This document shows, piece by piece, positions 1-7,996 of a DNA stretch of 36,933 nucleotides (positions within the stretch are counted from its first letter, which is position 1; every line of letters starts with the position of its first letter). Below the pieces are notes generated by a model that made no database searches, had not been told where the DNA came from, and was given only the letters and a program-made list of their open reading frames with translations. This DNA is from Clostridia bacterium (GTDB taxonomy: Bacteria; Bacillota; Clostridia; Christensenellales; Borkfalkiaceae). A program made the position numbers and the translations under genes. The DNA lies in assembly GCA_021203845.1 (NCBI GenBank), contig JAJQAK010000179.1, positions 1 to 36,933 on the forward strand, written 5' to 3'.

Positions 1-48
1 CACAATATCTTGTATACTTTAGCCCAAATGAGTTATTAAGCACTCACT

Positions 49-64
49 AAAATATGAATATTTT
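49..64. terminator. A/T-only hairpin downstream of the AAA-ATPase gene
   Basis: AAAATAT and ATATTTT form a perfect 7-bp stem with a GA loop, about 40 bases past the stop of the gene at 106-1689. A second short inverted repeat, TGAGT/ACTCA, lies at about 30-47. The stem has no G or C, so it is a weak terminator candidate at best. Nothing else is visible in bases 1-105. Confidence 0.25.
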
Positions 65-105
65 GGCTCACGCACGCGCTTAGACGAAGAACCGGGGCCT
101 CTACG

Positions 106-1689
106 TCATTTGACTGCTTTTCTTATGACGCACGTATGGTCTTTCGTCTTGTCGTCGTAGTTAATCCCGACGAGTATGACGTCGCCGTGGTAATTGGGCA
201 TGAAGTTGTAGTATTCTTTTTCTTCTATCTGTGCGAGGGCTCCTTCCGCCGATTTGTCGATTTTGAGTTCCACGACCATAGGGGGATAGACAGGGTTTTC
301 GCTGTTTTTGGGGATGTATCCCACGTCGGCGAATCCGTCTCCCGCGGGGAGCTCGAGGTAGTCGTTGTAATACTCTTCCGCGACGAGGTATGCGAACTGC
401 ACGGCGCACTTCAGGGAAAGTTCACGGTTATAATCGCGCACCGCAGTACGTCTCTGATGGATTTTGTGGAAATAGCTCGCGACTTTCTTCGCGTCGGCCG
501 CGAGCGTTGCCTCAAAGACTTTTTCCGAATCGATTCTCGTCTCGTCGTAGCTTCCGAGACCTATCCGCAGCAAAGAGCTTTTGAACTGCTCTTTTAACTC
601 GAGGTTGGGAATCCTCACGGTCTTCGTGAGGGAGTCGTACGAAAGGTATCCGAGATGTATGAGAAGCGTCAACACGTCGTCACGACAATCGAACGTCACC
701 ATGTCGTTTGTAAACCCCGAGATGTCGACGCCGACGGATTTCCCTTCCATGAGCCCCGACAGCACGTCCTGCACGCCGTACGTATTTGTCCTGATGTACA
801 CCTCGAGCGCACGATACGTCTCGGTGGCGGTCCAGTAGCCTTTCATAGGAAGGTCGGGATTCGCACGCATTGCCTGTCCCACGGAATACGGGTTATATAT
901 ATCCATGCCGTCGACGGTGTAGCCGTTGTACCATTTCTTAATTTCGGCTTCCAGCTTTTTGTTGCCCCCGCATAGCTTTTTTACCTCCTTCACGGTGAAG
1001 CCCATATATTCCTGGACTGGGTCGGCTCCGGTCATGGAGATTTCTTTGAACATATTGAGTGCGGAATGCTCCCCGTACTTTCTTATGGGAAGAATCCCCG
1101 TCATATATGCGAGAGAGACATAGGCGCGGTTTTTGAAAAGGTCTTTTAAAAATTGAAGATAGAGCTCCTGACTCCTTGTATCATCTTTCCTCTCTCTGAG
1201 CGGACAGTCCCACTCGTCGATTATAAACACAAAGCCTTTATGAGTTTTTTTATAAATCTTCTCGAGCATGGGGATAAGCTTTCTCTTACGGAAAAACATG
1301 AATCTGTGTTCTGCTCTGAGTTCGTGAACCAGTTCCTCATTCAGTTCAGCAAGCCCTGTTTCTGCATCAACATCTTTTTTTATAATTTGCGCGATGTCGA
1401 AATATATCACATTGTATTTGTTGAGATGGGTGTCAAACGACGGAAGTTTTGAGGCGGAAAGCCCCTCGAAAAGGTCACGAGAATCGCACCCGCGGCTGTA
1501 ATACGCTTTGAGCATGTCCGCTGCGTATGATTTTCCGAACCTTCTCGGACGGGACACGCATATGTATTTGTCGTCCTCCGATTCGATGCACTCGTTTGTG
1601 TACTCAATAAGTCCGCTTTTGTCGACATAAAATTTGTTTTTTAGATGGCCACGGAACATTGTGTTGTCCGGATTAAGATATGTTCCCAT
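106..1689 (-). CDS. AAA-ATPase-like protein with C-terminal PD-(D/E)XK nuclease-like domain
   Basis: The 527-residue protein has the usual layout of the AAA-ATPase_like (PF09820) plus PDDEXK_9 (PF08011, DUF1703) family. The N-terminal ATPase carries a Walker A-like RPRRFGKS at about residues 47-54 and a Walker B-like FIIDEWD. The C-terminal part has GDGFADV followed by VVELKID, matching the D...ExK core of PD-(D/E)XK nucleases. I chose the ATG at 1689 because GGAGG sits five bases upstream; an ATG seven codons earlier lacks such a site. Family members are common, often in many copies, in gut anaerobes and Bacteroidetes; their role is unproven, with defence or DNA processing suggested. It has its own promoter and no operon partner. 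A second member is cut by the far edge of the window. Confidence 0.85.
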   Translation of the reverse strand: MGTYLNPDNTMFRGHLKNKFYVDKSGLIEYTNECIESEDDKYICVSRPRRFGKSYAADMLKAYYSRGCDSRDLFEGLSASKLPSFDTHLNKYNVIYFDIAQIIKKDVDAETGLAELNEELVHELRAEHRFMFFRKRKLIPMLEKIYKKTHKGFVFIIDEWDCPLRERKDDTRSQELYLQFLKDLFKNRAYVSLAYMTGILPIRKYGEHSALNMFKEISMTGADPVQEYMGFTVKEVKKLCGGNKKLEAEIKKWYNGYTVDGMDIYNPYSVGQAMRANPDLPMKGYWTATETYRALEVYIRTNTYGVQDVLSGLMEGKSVGVDISGFTNDMVTFDCRDDVLTLLIHLGYLSYDSLTKTVRIPNLELKEQFKSSLLRIGLGSYDETRIDSEKVFEATLAADAKKVASYFHKIHQRRTAVRDYNRELSLKCAVQFAYLVAEEYYNDYLELPAGDGFADVGYIPKNSENPVYPPMVVELKIDKSAEGALAQIEEKEYYNFMPNYHGDVILVGINYDDKTKDHTCVIRKAVK

Positions 1690-1712
1690 TTCTTCCTCCT
1701 TAATTCTCATGT

Positions 1713-1741
1713 ATCATATCACACCGTACCGGAAAATGCAA
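1713..1741 (-). promoter_or_regulatory. sigma-A promoter of the AAA-ATPase gene
   Basis: On the minus strand, TTGCAT (1736-1741) and TATGAT (1713-1718) are separated by exactly 17 bases. The predicted transcript starts near 1706, leaving a very short leader that contains the GGAGG ribosome binding site used by the 1689 start. Confidence 0.7.
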
Positions 1742-1765
1742 TATCGGCGTATGCTTTGCCTGGGA

Positions 1766-2233
1766 CTAACCGCTAATCTTTGCTGAAAAGTTCTTCCATA
1801 GAAAATCCGCAAGGCCCTCGCAGCCATCTTCAATCTCTTCGTACGCCCTCTCAAAGTCCCGAGTGTACCACGGGTCATCTATGTCGCCACCGCCGGGTCT
1901 GAAATCTCCGAGCTTTCTCACTTTACGCGAATTTTTCCCCTCCGCTATCCGGAGGACGTCCCTATAGTTATACGAGTCCATGACGAGGATGAAGTCCGCC
2001 GAGGCGACATCTTTTTTTGTTACAAGGGTGCTTTTGTGGTAAAAATCGTATCCGTGTCTTTTGAGAACCGAGGCCGCGGGAGCGTAGACGGGACTCCCTT
2101 CCTGGCTTTTGAGCGTCCCCCTGGACGTGACATTAACGTTCATACCGCGTTCCATGCATATACGTTTAAAGACGGCCTCCGCCATGGGAGACCGGCATAT
2201 GTTTCCGAGACATACAAAACAAACGGAGAGCAC
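1766..2233 (-). CDS. low-molecular-weight protein tyrosine phosphatase
   Basis: The 155-residue protein begins with the family P-loop CLGNICRS (residues 8-15), which is the C(X)5R(S/T) phosphate-binding signature with nucleophilic Cys8 and Arg14. The general-acid region DDPWY lies near residue 118, where the family expects it. The length is normal. The start is GTG at 2233, preceded by GGAG six bases upstream, only three bases after the stop of the LOG gene, so the two are translated together. Bacterial relatives dephosphorylate tyrosine kinases of capsule or exopolysaccharide synthesis, or arginine phosphate (YwlE type). No kinase or polysaccharide gene is in view, so the substrate cannot be named. 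It is the last gene of a four-gene unit. Confidence 0.93.
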   Translation of the reverse strand: MLSVCFVCLGNICRSPMAEAVFKRICMERGMNVNVTSRGTLKSQEGSPVYAPAASVLKRHGYDFYHKSTLVTKKDVASADFILVMDSYNYRDVLRIAEGKNSRKVRKLGDFRPGGGDIDDPWYTRDFERAYEEIEDGCEGLADFLWKNFSAKISG

Positions 2234-2236
2234 TCT

Positions 2237-2821
2237 TTACTCCCCTCTCTTGCGCTTCGCCATGGAAAACTCCGTGGGCACATAGTTTTCCAGATAATCG
2301 AGGCACTCGTCGATATCGTGGAAATATCTGTAAAGGTCCTTGCAGTCGGCGGTTATAAACTTCTTCTCGGTCACCGACCTCATGAATCTCTCGAGGTCGT
2401 TGTAGTACTCGTCAATGTTGAAGATGACTATGGCCTTGTTGTGCCTGCCGAGCTGTTTGAGAGTCAGAACCTCGTAGAACTCCTCGAACGTGCCAACGCC
2501 GCCGGGAACGACGAGAAAAGCGTCCGCATCCTCCTCCATGAGATATTTTCTTTCAGACATGGTCTCGGTGTATGTGAGCAGATCGCAGTCGAGATAAAGC
2601 TGCTCTACGTCCTCGTTGCGGAAAAACGTGGGAACTATACCGTGTATATACCCGCCTTCGCGTGCGACGCCTCTTGCAACCGCACCCATGAGTCCGGTGG
2701 ATCCCGCTCCGAAGACGAGCGAGTGTCCGCGTCGTGCCATCTCCTCACCGAGCTTCTCCACTTCCTTGACGTACTTTTCGTCTATATTGGCACTGGCCGC
2801 GCCAAATACGCATATCTTCAT
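2237..2821 (-). CDS. LOG-family nucleoside 5'-monophosphate phosphoribohydrolase
   Basis: The 194-residue protein is a full-length LOG family (TIGR00730) enzyme. The nucleotide-binding Rossmann start is at residues 1-10, FGAGSTGLMGAV at 37-48 and the signature PGGVGTFEE at 106-114; Arg91-Lys92 and the two glutamates of the signature are the expected catalytic and substrate-binding residues. Family enzymes hydrolyse purine nucleoside monophosphates or cytokinin ribotides to base and ribose 5-phosphate. In bacteria without plant contact the role is probably nucleotide salvage or housecleaning; older databases call them lysine decarboxylases, which is wrong. It lies 16 bases after the Sel1 gene and 3 bases before the phosphatase gene. 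Confidence 0.92.
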   Translation of the reverse strand: MKICVFGAASANIDEKYVKEVEKLGEEMARRGHSLVFGAGSTGLMGAVARGVAREGGYIHGIVPTFFRNEDVEQLYLDCDLLTYTETMSERKYLMEEDADAFLVVPGGVGTFEEFYEVLTLKQLGRHNKAIVIFNIDEYYNDLERFMRSVTEKKFITADCKDLYRYFHDIDECLDYLENYVPTEFSMAKRKRGE

Positions 2822-2837
2822 GATTTACCCCTTCTTA

Positions 2838-3668
2838 TCATGTTTCCGGCTTTTCGCCTTCTTTTTTGTAGAACTCGAGCTTTTTCTCAAAGTCCGCGTA
2901 TCTTTCCACCGCGGGAGGGAATCCTTGGTCGGAGGACATCTTGAGAAGAGCTATGGCGGATTCCGTGTCCCTTATCTTTTCGCAGTTGGTGAGGCAGAAC
3001 GCGAGATAGTACTGTGCCTCGGCGTTTCCCTGCTTCGCGGCGGGATAAAACCATTTGGACGCCGCCTCAAGGTCTGTTTCCACTCCATCGCCGAAGAACA
3101 GAGCCCTGCCCATCGCAATGAAGGCGGGGACGTATCCTTTGTCCGCGGCCTGTCTTATAAGTTTCCTGCCCTCTTCCACGTTCTTTTCCGCGCCGTCTCC
3201 TCTTACTATACAGTCGCCAAGCGCATACAGAGCAGATGCCTCACCCTTTTCCGCGGCCTTCCCGTAAAGCTCCACGGCTTTTTGAGGGTCCTTATCGACT
3301 CCCTGTCCCTTCGCGTAGCACTGGCCGAGAGCACCGAGGGCGGGTACATATTCCTCGTCAGCGGCTTTCTGAAACCATTTTACGGCCCCTTCCAAATCGA
3401 TCTCGCACCCCTGTCCGTTATAAAGACAGCTTCCGAGCGCGAACATGGCCTCCTCGCAGCCGCCCTCGGCGGCCTTTTGGAACCATTTAAGCGCAATCGC
3501 TAAGTCGCGGCTGCAGCCGTGTCCCGAATAGTAGCAATACCCGAAGTTCAGCATCCCGAGAACGTCACCTTTGTCCGCGCCCTTTTTGAACCACTTGTAC
3601 GCGTTCTTGCTGTCTCTGACGCTGAGGCACTCCTTGCCCTTTTTTACTTCCCTTGAGAACTCTCTCAT
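2838..3668 (-). CDS. Sel1-repeat (TPR-like) protein
   Basis: This 276-residue protein is built of about six to seven Sel1 repeats of roughly 36 residues. Each follows the pattern A...LG.CY..G.G...D...A..WF.KAA..G, for example LGSCLYNGQG and LGQCYAKGQG. There is no signal peptide or membrane segment, so it should be cytoplasmic. Sel1 repeats are helical hairpins that serve as protein-protein adaptors. Its ATG shares one base with the TAA of the preceding gene (TAATG), implying translational coupling and probably a shared function with that membrane-anchored protein. A second, related Sel1 gene is at 34727-35503. The partner cannot be read from sequence. Confidence 0.88.
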   Translation of the reverse strand: MREFSREVKKGKECLSVRDSKNAYKWFKKGADKGDVLGMLNFGYCYYSGHGCSRDLAIALKWFQKAAEGGCEEAMFALGSCLYNGQGCEIDLEGAVKWFQKAADEEYVPALGALGQCYAKGQGVDKDPQKAVELYGKAAEKGEASALYALGDCIVRGDGAEKNVEEGRKLIRQAADKGYVPAFIAMGRALFFGDGVETDLEAASKWFYPAAKQGNAEAQYYLAFCLTNCEKIRDTESAIALLKMSSDQGFPPAVERYADFEKKLEFYKKEGEKPET

Positions 3669-4369
3669 TATTTTCTAAGTTTTCCGTATTTCACGGCGTG
3701 GTAGTCGTAAATCTCTTCGACGAACTTTTCGAGCTCGTCAAGATTCTTCTTCCTGCTTCCTATAAGAGGTACGAGCTTTATGAGAAACTCGTAGTCCTTG
3801 TTTCTCAGGTCCTCAAAAAGAAGGTCTTTGCTCTTGGACGTAAGAAGCGAGTTTATGGTGCCCCTCATATCGTCCGTCTGGGAGATGTAGTACATTTTCT
3901 TCGTCTTGTTGTAAAGAACTATGACGCCCTCTCTCTTTTTCCCGCCGGGTTTGTACTCCATGAGAAACCTTTCCGGAGAGAATCCGTCGTTGTCGATGTA
4001 AACGCCCCTTCCGGTCGAAAGCTTGTACTCGTCCTGTGCGTCGTCCTCGAGCTTGATGGAAACGATGTTTCCCTTCTTGTCGTAGTCCCCGAAAATCCGC
4101 ACGGTACCACCGCTGTGCGCCACGGAGTACCATTTCCAGATTGCCCTGTTTCCCTCGTCTTTTTTGGGCTTGCCTAGAGAATTTATTGCGTCGGTCAAAG
4201 TGAGCGGATCGCTACCCGGGGTGTTGAGACGGGTTTCGAGCTCGCTCTTAAGTGCGGCGAACTTTGCCTTCATCTTCTTGTTGTGGAGATAAAAGTATAC
4301 GACGGATATGACGGTCGCGATTGCAAGCGCACCGATGACTCCTATGAACACATATGCTGTCGTACTCAC
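3668..4369 (-). CDS. membrane-anchored protein of unknown function, SmpA/BLIP-like domain possible
   Basis: The 233-residue protein opens with one membrane segment (about residues 7-27: VFIGVIGALAIATVISVVYF), followed by a charged stretch KKMKAKFAALKSELE likely to be a short coiled coil. Residues 55-110 resemble the SmpA/OmlA and BLIP fold pattern of a helix ending in LGKP followed by a W.WYS strand and FGDYDKKGNIVSI; this is a tentative fold resemblance, not a family assignment. The C-terminal half is charged and unrecognised. The start is GTG at 4369 with GGGAG about ten bases upstream. It is the first gene of the unit reaching down to 1766 and overlaps the Sel1 gene by one base. Confidence 0.7.
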   Translation of the reverse strand: MSTTAYVFIGVIGALAIATVISVVYFYLHNKKMKAKFAALKSELETRLNTPGSDPLTLTDAINSLGKPKKDEGNRAIWKWYSVAHSGGTVRIFGDYDKKGNIVSIKLEDDAQDEYKLSTGRGVYIDNDGFSPERFLMEYKPGGKKREGVIVLYNKTKKMYYISQTDDMRGTINSLLTSKSKDLLFEDLRNKDYEFLIKLVPLIGSRKKNLDELEKFVEEIYDYHAVKYGKLRK

Positions 4370-4416
4370 TTGTAATATGCTCCCTTGACGAAATTTCGAT
4401 ATTCTCTCTTACAAAA

Positions 4417-4444
4417 ATTATACCACGGTAACGAGAAAAAACAA
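4417..4444 (-). promoter_or_regulatory. extended -10 promoter of the 4369-1766 unit
   Basis: On the minus strand TATAAT (4417-4422) is preceded by TGG, an extended -10 element. TTGTTT (4439-4444) lies 16 bases upstream and a better -35, TTGACT, lies 22 bases upstream, too far to count. The predicted start is near 4410, about 40 bases before the GTG. The promoter sits directly behind the terminator of the upstream gene. Confidence 0.6.
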
Positions 4445-4460
4445 AGTCAAATCATAGCTA

Positions 4461-4492
4461 ATGCCGGCATACGCGTCCGCACACGCCGGCAT
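4461..4492 (-). terminator. terminator hairpin of the membrane protein gene 4517-5719
   Basis: A 14-bp stem (4461-4474 with 4479-4492) closes a 4-base loop. On the minus-strand RNA all 14 positions pair, three of them as G-U wobbles; on the plus strand those three become A-C mismatches, which favours minus-strand function. A T-rich stretch ending in six Ts follows about 20 bases later rather than immediately. Confidence 0.6.
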
Positions 4493-4516
4493 ATCGGTTT
4501 TATTGAAAAGAAAAGT

Positions 4517-5719
4517 TTACATGCCGAAGTCTATGTCGGGATTTGTTTCGGCGTATTCCGATTCCTCAACAATCTCTTCTTCGGCAACGGCTTCTTTATT
4601 GAGTCTCCTCTTCTGATCCCATGCAATAATTCCGAGCACATATCCGACTTCCATAACGCTGCAGCCTATGATGAGAATTGTGTAGAACACGTCAGCATTG
4701 TTCGCGGCAGAGTTAGCGGCTATGTAACCATCATCTGCAACGGCCCAGAGACAACCGAAAACGCAGAGAACCGCGGTGAGAGCCATGGCGGCGATGATAT
4801 CAGCAAGTTTAAGGTTCCTCTTGTCGGGCTCGCCGAAAGACTCCAATGTCCCACAGACGAACTTGCAGGAAATTATGAGCGTGAGGAACTCGAAGATGAA
4901 CGCAACGGCGTAATATATGTACGGAGTCCACATATTGTCCCATGCCTCGCCGTGAGCGAACGCAGTAATGGCAACGGTTTCGTCGGACTTGTAGCCCACC
5001 GTCGCACCGGAAAGGCACCATACAGACGCGAGGACGAGGATTAGGGCCAGTATGGAGCAGGCAATCTGACCTCCGTCGCCGGTTTTTCTCTTAAGATCGA
5101 AGTTAGAAATGAGTCCGAGGCAGTAGCATATGCCAATGAAGATTCCGCCGCCGGCAAGGCCACACACGGTGTAGTTGTTGAGATCGAAAATATAGTAGGC
5201 GCCGTCAATCTTTGCGCTGTCGTGGAAAAGCGACCTGAGAAGTATAACGAACCCGAAATACAGGAAATACGTTATGAGCATACTCTTGACGCATTTTTGA
5301 ACCTTCTCTTCATGTCTGACGCCCTTCGCATATCTGACAATGGTCGTAATGGCCCGAACCACCATAGTTACCCAAAGGCCAGCGACTATGAGAGTTCCAA
5401 AGAAATCGTAATCGACTATCGCGTCGTACTCGATGTTGCCTTTGCAAAGATCAGTGACAATATCTACAAAGTAGTCGCCAAAAAGTTTGCCGCTCTCACC
5501 GATGAAACCGACAAAAAGAGACATCGCGACAATTATGACAACGCCGATGAACCCGAAGGTAATTCCTACGATGCCCACCTTGTGCTGGAACGACCGAGGT
5601 GTCTTGGTCTTGACCTCGCCGTCTTCTGTCTCCTGACCTGCCTCCTCGTACGCGAGAACGGCGTCGTCCTCAAACGGAGTGTCGATAGGATCTTCGTATT
5701 TTGTTTTTTTAGCTGACAT
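4517..5719 (-). CDS. polytopic membrane protein of unknown function
   Basis: I do not recognise a family. The 400-residue protein has an acidic cytoplasmic N-terminus of about 45 residues, then roughly eight hydrophobic segments (for example VGIVGITFGFIGVVIIVAMS and ACSILALILVLASVWCL), and ends with an acidic tail rich in glutamate, VAEEEIVEESEYAE. Several cysteines lie in the membrane segments. The start at 5719 is set by GGAGG with a five-base spacer; an ATG seven codons upstream has none. It is a single-gene unit with a consensus promoter at 5815-5843 and a hairpin terminator at 4461-4492. The roughly 90-base leader contains a small ACGTC/GACGT hairpin at 5778-5792. Transport or sensing roles are possible but nothing in the sequence decides. 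Confidence 0.75.
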   Translation of the reverse strand: MSAKKTKYEDPIDTPFEDDAVLAYEEAGQETEDGEVKTKTPRSFQHKVGIVGITFGFIGVVIIVAMSLFVGFIGESGKLFGDYFVDIVTDLCKGNIEYDAIVDYDFFGTLIVAGLWVTMVVRAITTIVRYAKGVRHEEKVQKCVKSMLITYFLYFGFVILLRSLFHDSAKIDGAYYIFDLNNYTVCGLAGGGIFIGICYCLGLISNFDLKRKTGDGGQIACSILALILVLASVWCLSGATVGYKSDETVAITAFAHGEAWDNMWTPYIYYAVAFIFEFLTLIISCKFVCGTLESFGEPDKRNLKLADIIAAMALTAVLCVFGCLWAVADDGYIAANSAANNADVFYTILIIGCSVMEVGYVLGIIAWDQKRRLNKEAVAEEEIVEESEYAETNPDIDFGM

Positions 5720-5814
5720 GTGTTCCTCCGTGTAGAACAAATGGAAAGTTTCTTTTATGAATATCTGAAGATATAAACGTCTTTACGACGTGAATATACA
5801 CATATACACAAAAT

Positions 5815-5843
5815 ATAATATCATAGCGACAAAAATGCGTCAA
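5815..5843 (-). promoter_or_regulatory. sigma-A promoter of the membrane protein gene
   Basis: On the minus strand TTGACG (5838-5843), a 17-base spacer and TATTAT (5815-5820) form a near-consensus promoter. The predicted start near 5808 leaves an A/T-rich leader of about 90 bases before the ATG at 5719. Confidence 0.75.
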
Positions 5844-6095
5844 TATCAAATTTATATATAATCACGCTTACTTATGACTTTTTTTGAAAAAAACCGATAT
5901 TTTTGTGAAAACAGTCTTTAAATCGTTTATCTCGGACACAAAGAAAACCTATTGCAACCCGAGTATATTCCGTCATGGGCCGTCCGCACGGCACAGCATA
6001 GAAATGCAGCGCATTCGAAAAGAAAACATCTTCTGCCAAGGCCATAGGCGTGCAAATGGCGAAATCGCACACACATATACCCGCACAAACTGCGG
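5844..6095. other. gene-free stretch between the membrane protein promoter and the next terminator
   Basis: The gap between the genes at 4517-5719 and 6176-7567 is about 450 bases. Apart from the promoter at 5815-5843 and the terminator at 6096-6125 I see nothing I can support. Short open frames on both strands (66 codons minus, 106 codons plus) have no ribosome binding site and no recognisable motif. Confidence 0.4.
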
Positions 6096-6125
6096 AAAAA
6101 GGCGAGGGAATATGCCCACGCCTTT
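6096..6125 (-). terminator. intrinsic terminator of the beta-helix lipoprotein gene
   Basis: On the minus strand an 11-position stem (AAAGGCG and GGG against CCC and CGCCTTT, with one T-T mismatch) encloses a 6-base loop and is followed directly by a run of Ts. It lies about 50 bases past the stop codon at 6176. This is a classical Rho-independent terminator. Confidence 0.8.
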
Positions 6126-6175
6126 CGTTTTTATGTTTCGTTTTTCTGTGCCGCCTCAGATGAAACCAAAAGGGA

Positions 6176-7567
6176 TTATTCCGTCACCCCGGGAACCTCT
6201 GTAACGACATAGTATCCGCTGTCCTCGTCGGAAACGGCCTTGTATCCCTCCGCGAGATAAGCCCCGGGGTCCGCGGTGAACAAACCGCCCGCAATCGCAA
6301 AAGTGAAATCAGGCATGTTTCTACCCACGGAAGAATAATCCTCAGAAACAGCCATGTAGAGTTCGCCTATAAACGTCCCGTCACAAACCGTAACGCTCAC
6401 AGTGTTGTCTGCAATCTCCGTCCCGACTTTGACGGTCGAAGTATAAGGGAATACGGACAAAGCGTATCCGTACGACGTAGCCCCGCTCGAGTTATAAGCA
6501 TGGGAAGGCGATCCCGTCGCCGTGCATTCAAAGGTGCCGTCGTATATCACGGTTGTCCCGCCTCTGACCTCCAATGGAGTGGATCCGATAATCGCACCGC
6601 CGTACACGTTCAAAGTCCCATTCGCTATATAAATCGTGGGGAAAGGTTTTCCCGTCGTTCCTTCGTACACATCGGCTCCAGTCAAAGTACCACCATATAT
6701 GTTTATAACTGAGCTTTCCTGGTTTGTCGTTCCGAGCGTGCATATCACGGAGTCATTCGTGCAGCTGAGGTTTCCGTCGTACACGTTGAGCATCTGCACG
6801 GCACCCGTCTGGTAATCGCTGTGCCCATAGTTCCCGTCTCCGCAAAGAACTATCCCCTTGTTCTCTCCATGTATGTCCCCGCCTTCCACGTTGACGGTCG
6901 TGCCGTCGCCGCCGAGCCAGAGCGCAAAGTAATCGGAATCTATCGCGCCATCCTCAATCGTGACGGTCGCTCCGTTCTCGGCCTTGATGCCTATGGAGTT
7001 GCTCTCTATGGTTCCGCTCTTCACGATTACGGTGCCCTCCGTGTATATCGCAGCGGCGTTGTCGGTACTCCCGCCTCCGTCATATGCGTTCTCTATCGTA
7101 CCTTCGCCGGTCACGGTGAGAGTGGCGCCCTTCTCCACGGAAACAGTCGCTGAGTCCTTTTCCGCGGTTTCGCTCGTAAGGCTGTTCCCGCCAAGATCCA
7201 GCGTGACGTCCCCGGACGATATCTCAAGGGATTTTGCAACTTCCAAGTCAACGCCGAGTTTTATGCTGTCGCCGAGCTCAAGCACTGCGGCAATCTGTTC
7301 TTCGTCGGAAACCACGTACGTGATATCGGCAGAACCCTCCATGCCTTCCTCGAGCTCATCGCCACAGCCGGTACATACCGTCTTCCATTCGCCGTCGACG
7401 AACGTCGACTCGTAAGTGTGCTCATGTTTCGTCGAACTCTCCCCAAATTTGGGAACGGACTCGACAGTTGTCGCACTGTCGCAGGCCACGCCGAAGATGC
7501 ACGCAAAGGCGAAAACGGCCATAAACGCAACAGCGAATATGCTTATGATTTTTTTAGATTTTTTCAT
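6176..7567 (-). CDS. surface lipoprotein with right-handed beta-helix repeats
   Basis: The start at 7567 is chosen over 7606 because GGAG lies six bases upstream and the sequence then opens with a signal peptide: KKSKK, a hydrophobic core, then FGVAC-D, a plausible but imperfect lipobox (Cys about residue 30). Next comes HEHTYES...VCTGCGDEL, a short motif often seen in Clostridia surface proteins. From about residue 90 to 430 the 463-residue protein is a string of short beta repeats such as GTLNVYGGAIIGST, VNVEGGDIHGENKG and VTVCDGTFIGELY, typical of pectate-lyase-like or adhesin beta-helices. No catalytic site is visible, so binding to carbohydrate or host surfaces is the better guess. It is a single-gene unit with promoter at 7639-7667 and terminator at 6096-6125. 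Confidence 0.8.
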   Translation of the reverse strand: MKKSKKIISIFAVAFMAVFAFACIFGVACDSATTVESVPKFGESSTKHEHTYESTFVDGEWKTVCTGCGDELEEGMEGSADITYVVSDEEQIAAVLELGDSIKLGVDLEVAKSLEISSGDVTLDLGGNSLTSETAEKDSATVSVEKGATLTVTGEGTIENAYDGGGSTDNAAAIYTEGTVIVKSGTIESNSIGIKAENGATVTIEDGAIDSDYFALWLGGDGTTVNVEGGDIHGENKGIVLCGDGNYGHSDYQTGAVQMLNVYDGNLSCTNDSVICTLGTTNQESSVINIYGGTLTGADVYEGTTGKPFPTIYIANGTLNVYGGAIIGSTPLEVRGGTTVIYDGTFECTATGSPSHAYNSSGATSYGYALSVFPYTSTVKVGTEIADNTVSVTVCDGTFIGELYMAVSEDYSSVGRNMPDFTFAIAGGLFTADPGAYLAEGYKAVSDEDSGYYVVTEVPGVTE

Positions 7568-7638
7568 TATATTCTCCGTACAGCCCGCCTCCGAAAAGTC
7601 TCCCATGTCGGCAGCGGAAATGTTTTGATTCTTAATTT

Positions 7639-7667
7639 ATTATAACCAAATATATGGGGTTTAGCAA
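7639..7667 (-). promoter_or_regulatory. sigma-A promoter of the beta-helix lipoprotein gene
   Basis: On the minus strand TTGCTA (7662-7667), a 17-base spacer and consensus TATAAT (7639-7644) are present. The predicted start near 7632 gives a leader of about 65 bases. Confidence 0.75.
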
Positions 7668-7996
7668 ACATTCTGGAAACGCATCCGCAAAAAACCCCGA
7701 TACGCACGAGTTGACCCAAATCAAGATAAAACGTACAAAAAACATTACCGTCCGAGAAACGTATCATGCGGAGCCGCAAAGCATAAAACAAAAAGATAAT
7801 TCTACATAAAAAATGGCTATACATCAGGGTATTGACTAAATCCGAAATCATGGTATCATAAATAAGAATTATGCACTGTGTATGCATTTTATTGTATATG
7901 TGGGTGAAATACTGCATAAATTGGTTAATATTAACTGTTTTATACATTTTTTATTCACCTTATATGACGCACACTCTTAATTCATTGGTTCTGAGT
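7668..7996. other. A/T-rich gene-free region between aspS2 and the lipoprotein gene
   Basis: This stretch is much richer in A and T than its surroundings. On the minus strand I see no gene. It contains a perfect 12-base palindrome, GTTAATATTAAC, at about 7924-7935, a possible operator. On the plus strand it has a promoter-like pair at 7832-7859 and an open frame starting at 7871, entered separately. Confidence 0.4.
7832..7859 (+). promoter_or_regulatory. possible plus-strand promoter
   Basis: TTGACT (7832-7837) and TATCAT (7854-7859) are 16 bases apart, and TGG directly before the -10 gives an extended -10 element. The predicted start is near 7866. Promoter-like matches arise easily in A/T-rich DNA, and this would be the only plus-strand transcript in the window. 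Confidence 0.3.

Noticed and set aside
2237-2821. Lysine decarboxylase
   Set aside because: Old databases use this name for the family, but PGGxGTxxE marks LOG phosphoribohydrolases and no PLP site is present.
7567-7947. 126-codon minus-strand open frame upstream of the beta-helix lipoprotein
   Set aside because: It crosses the strong promoter and leader of the lipoprotein gene, has no ribosome binding site and unlikely composition.
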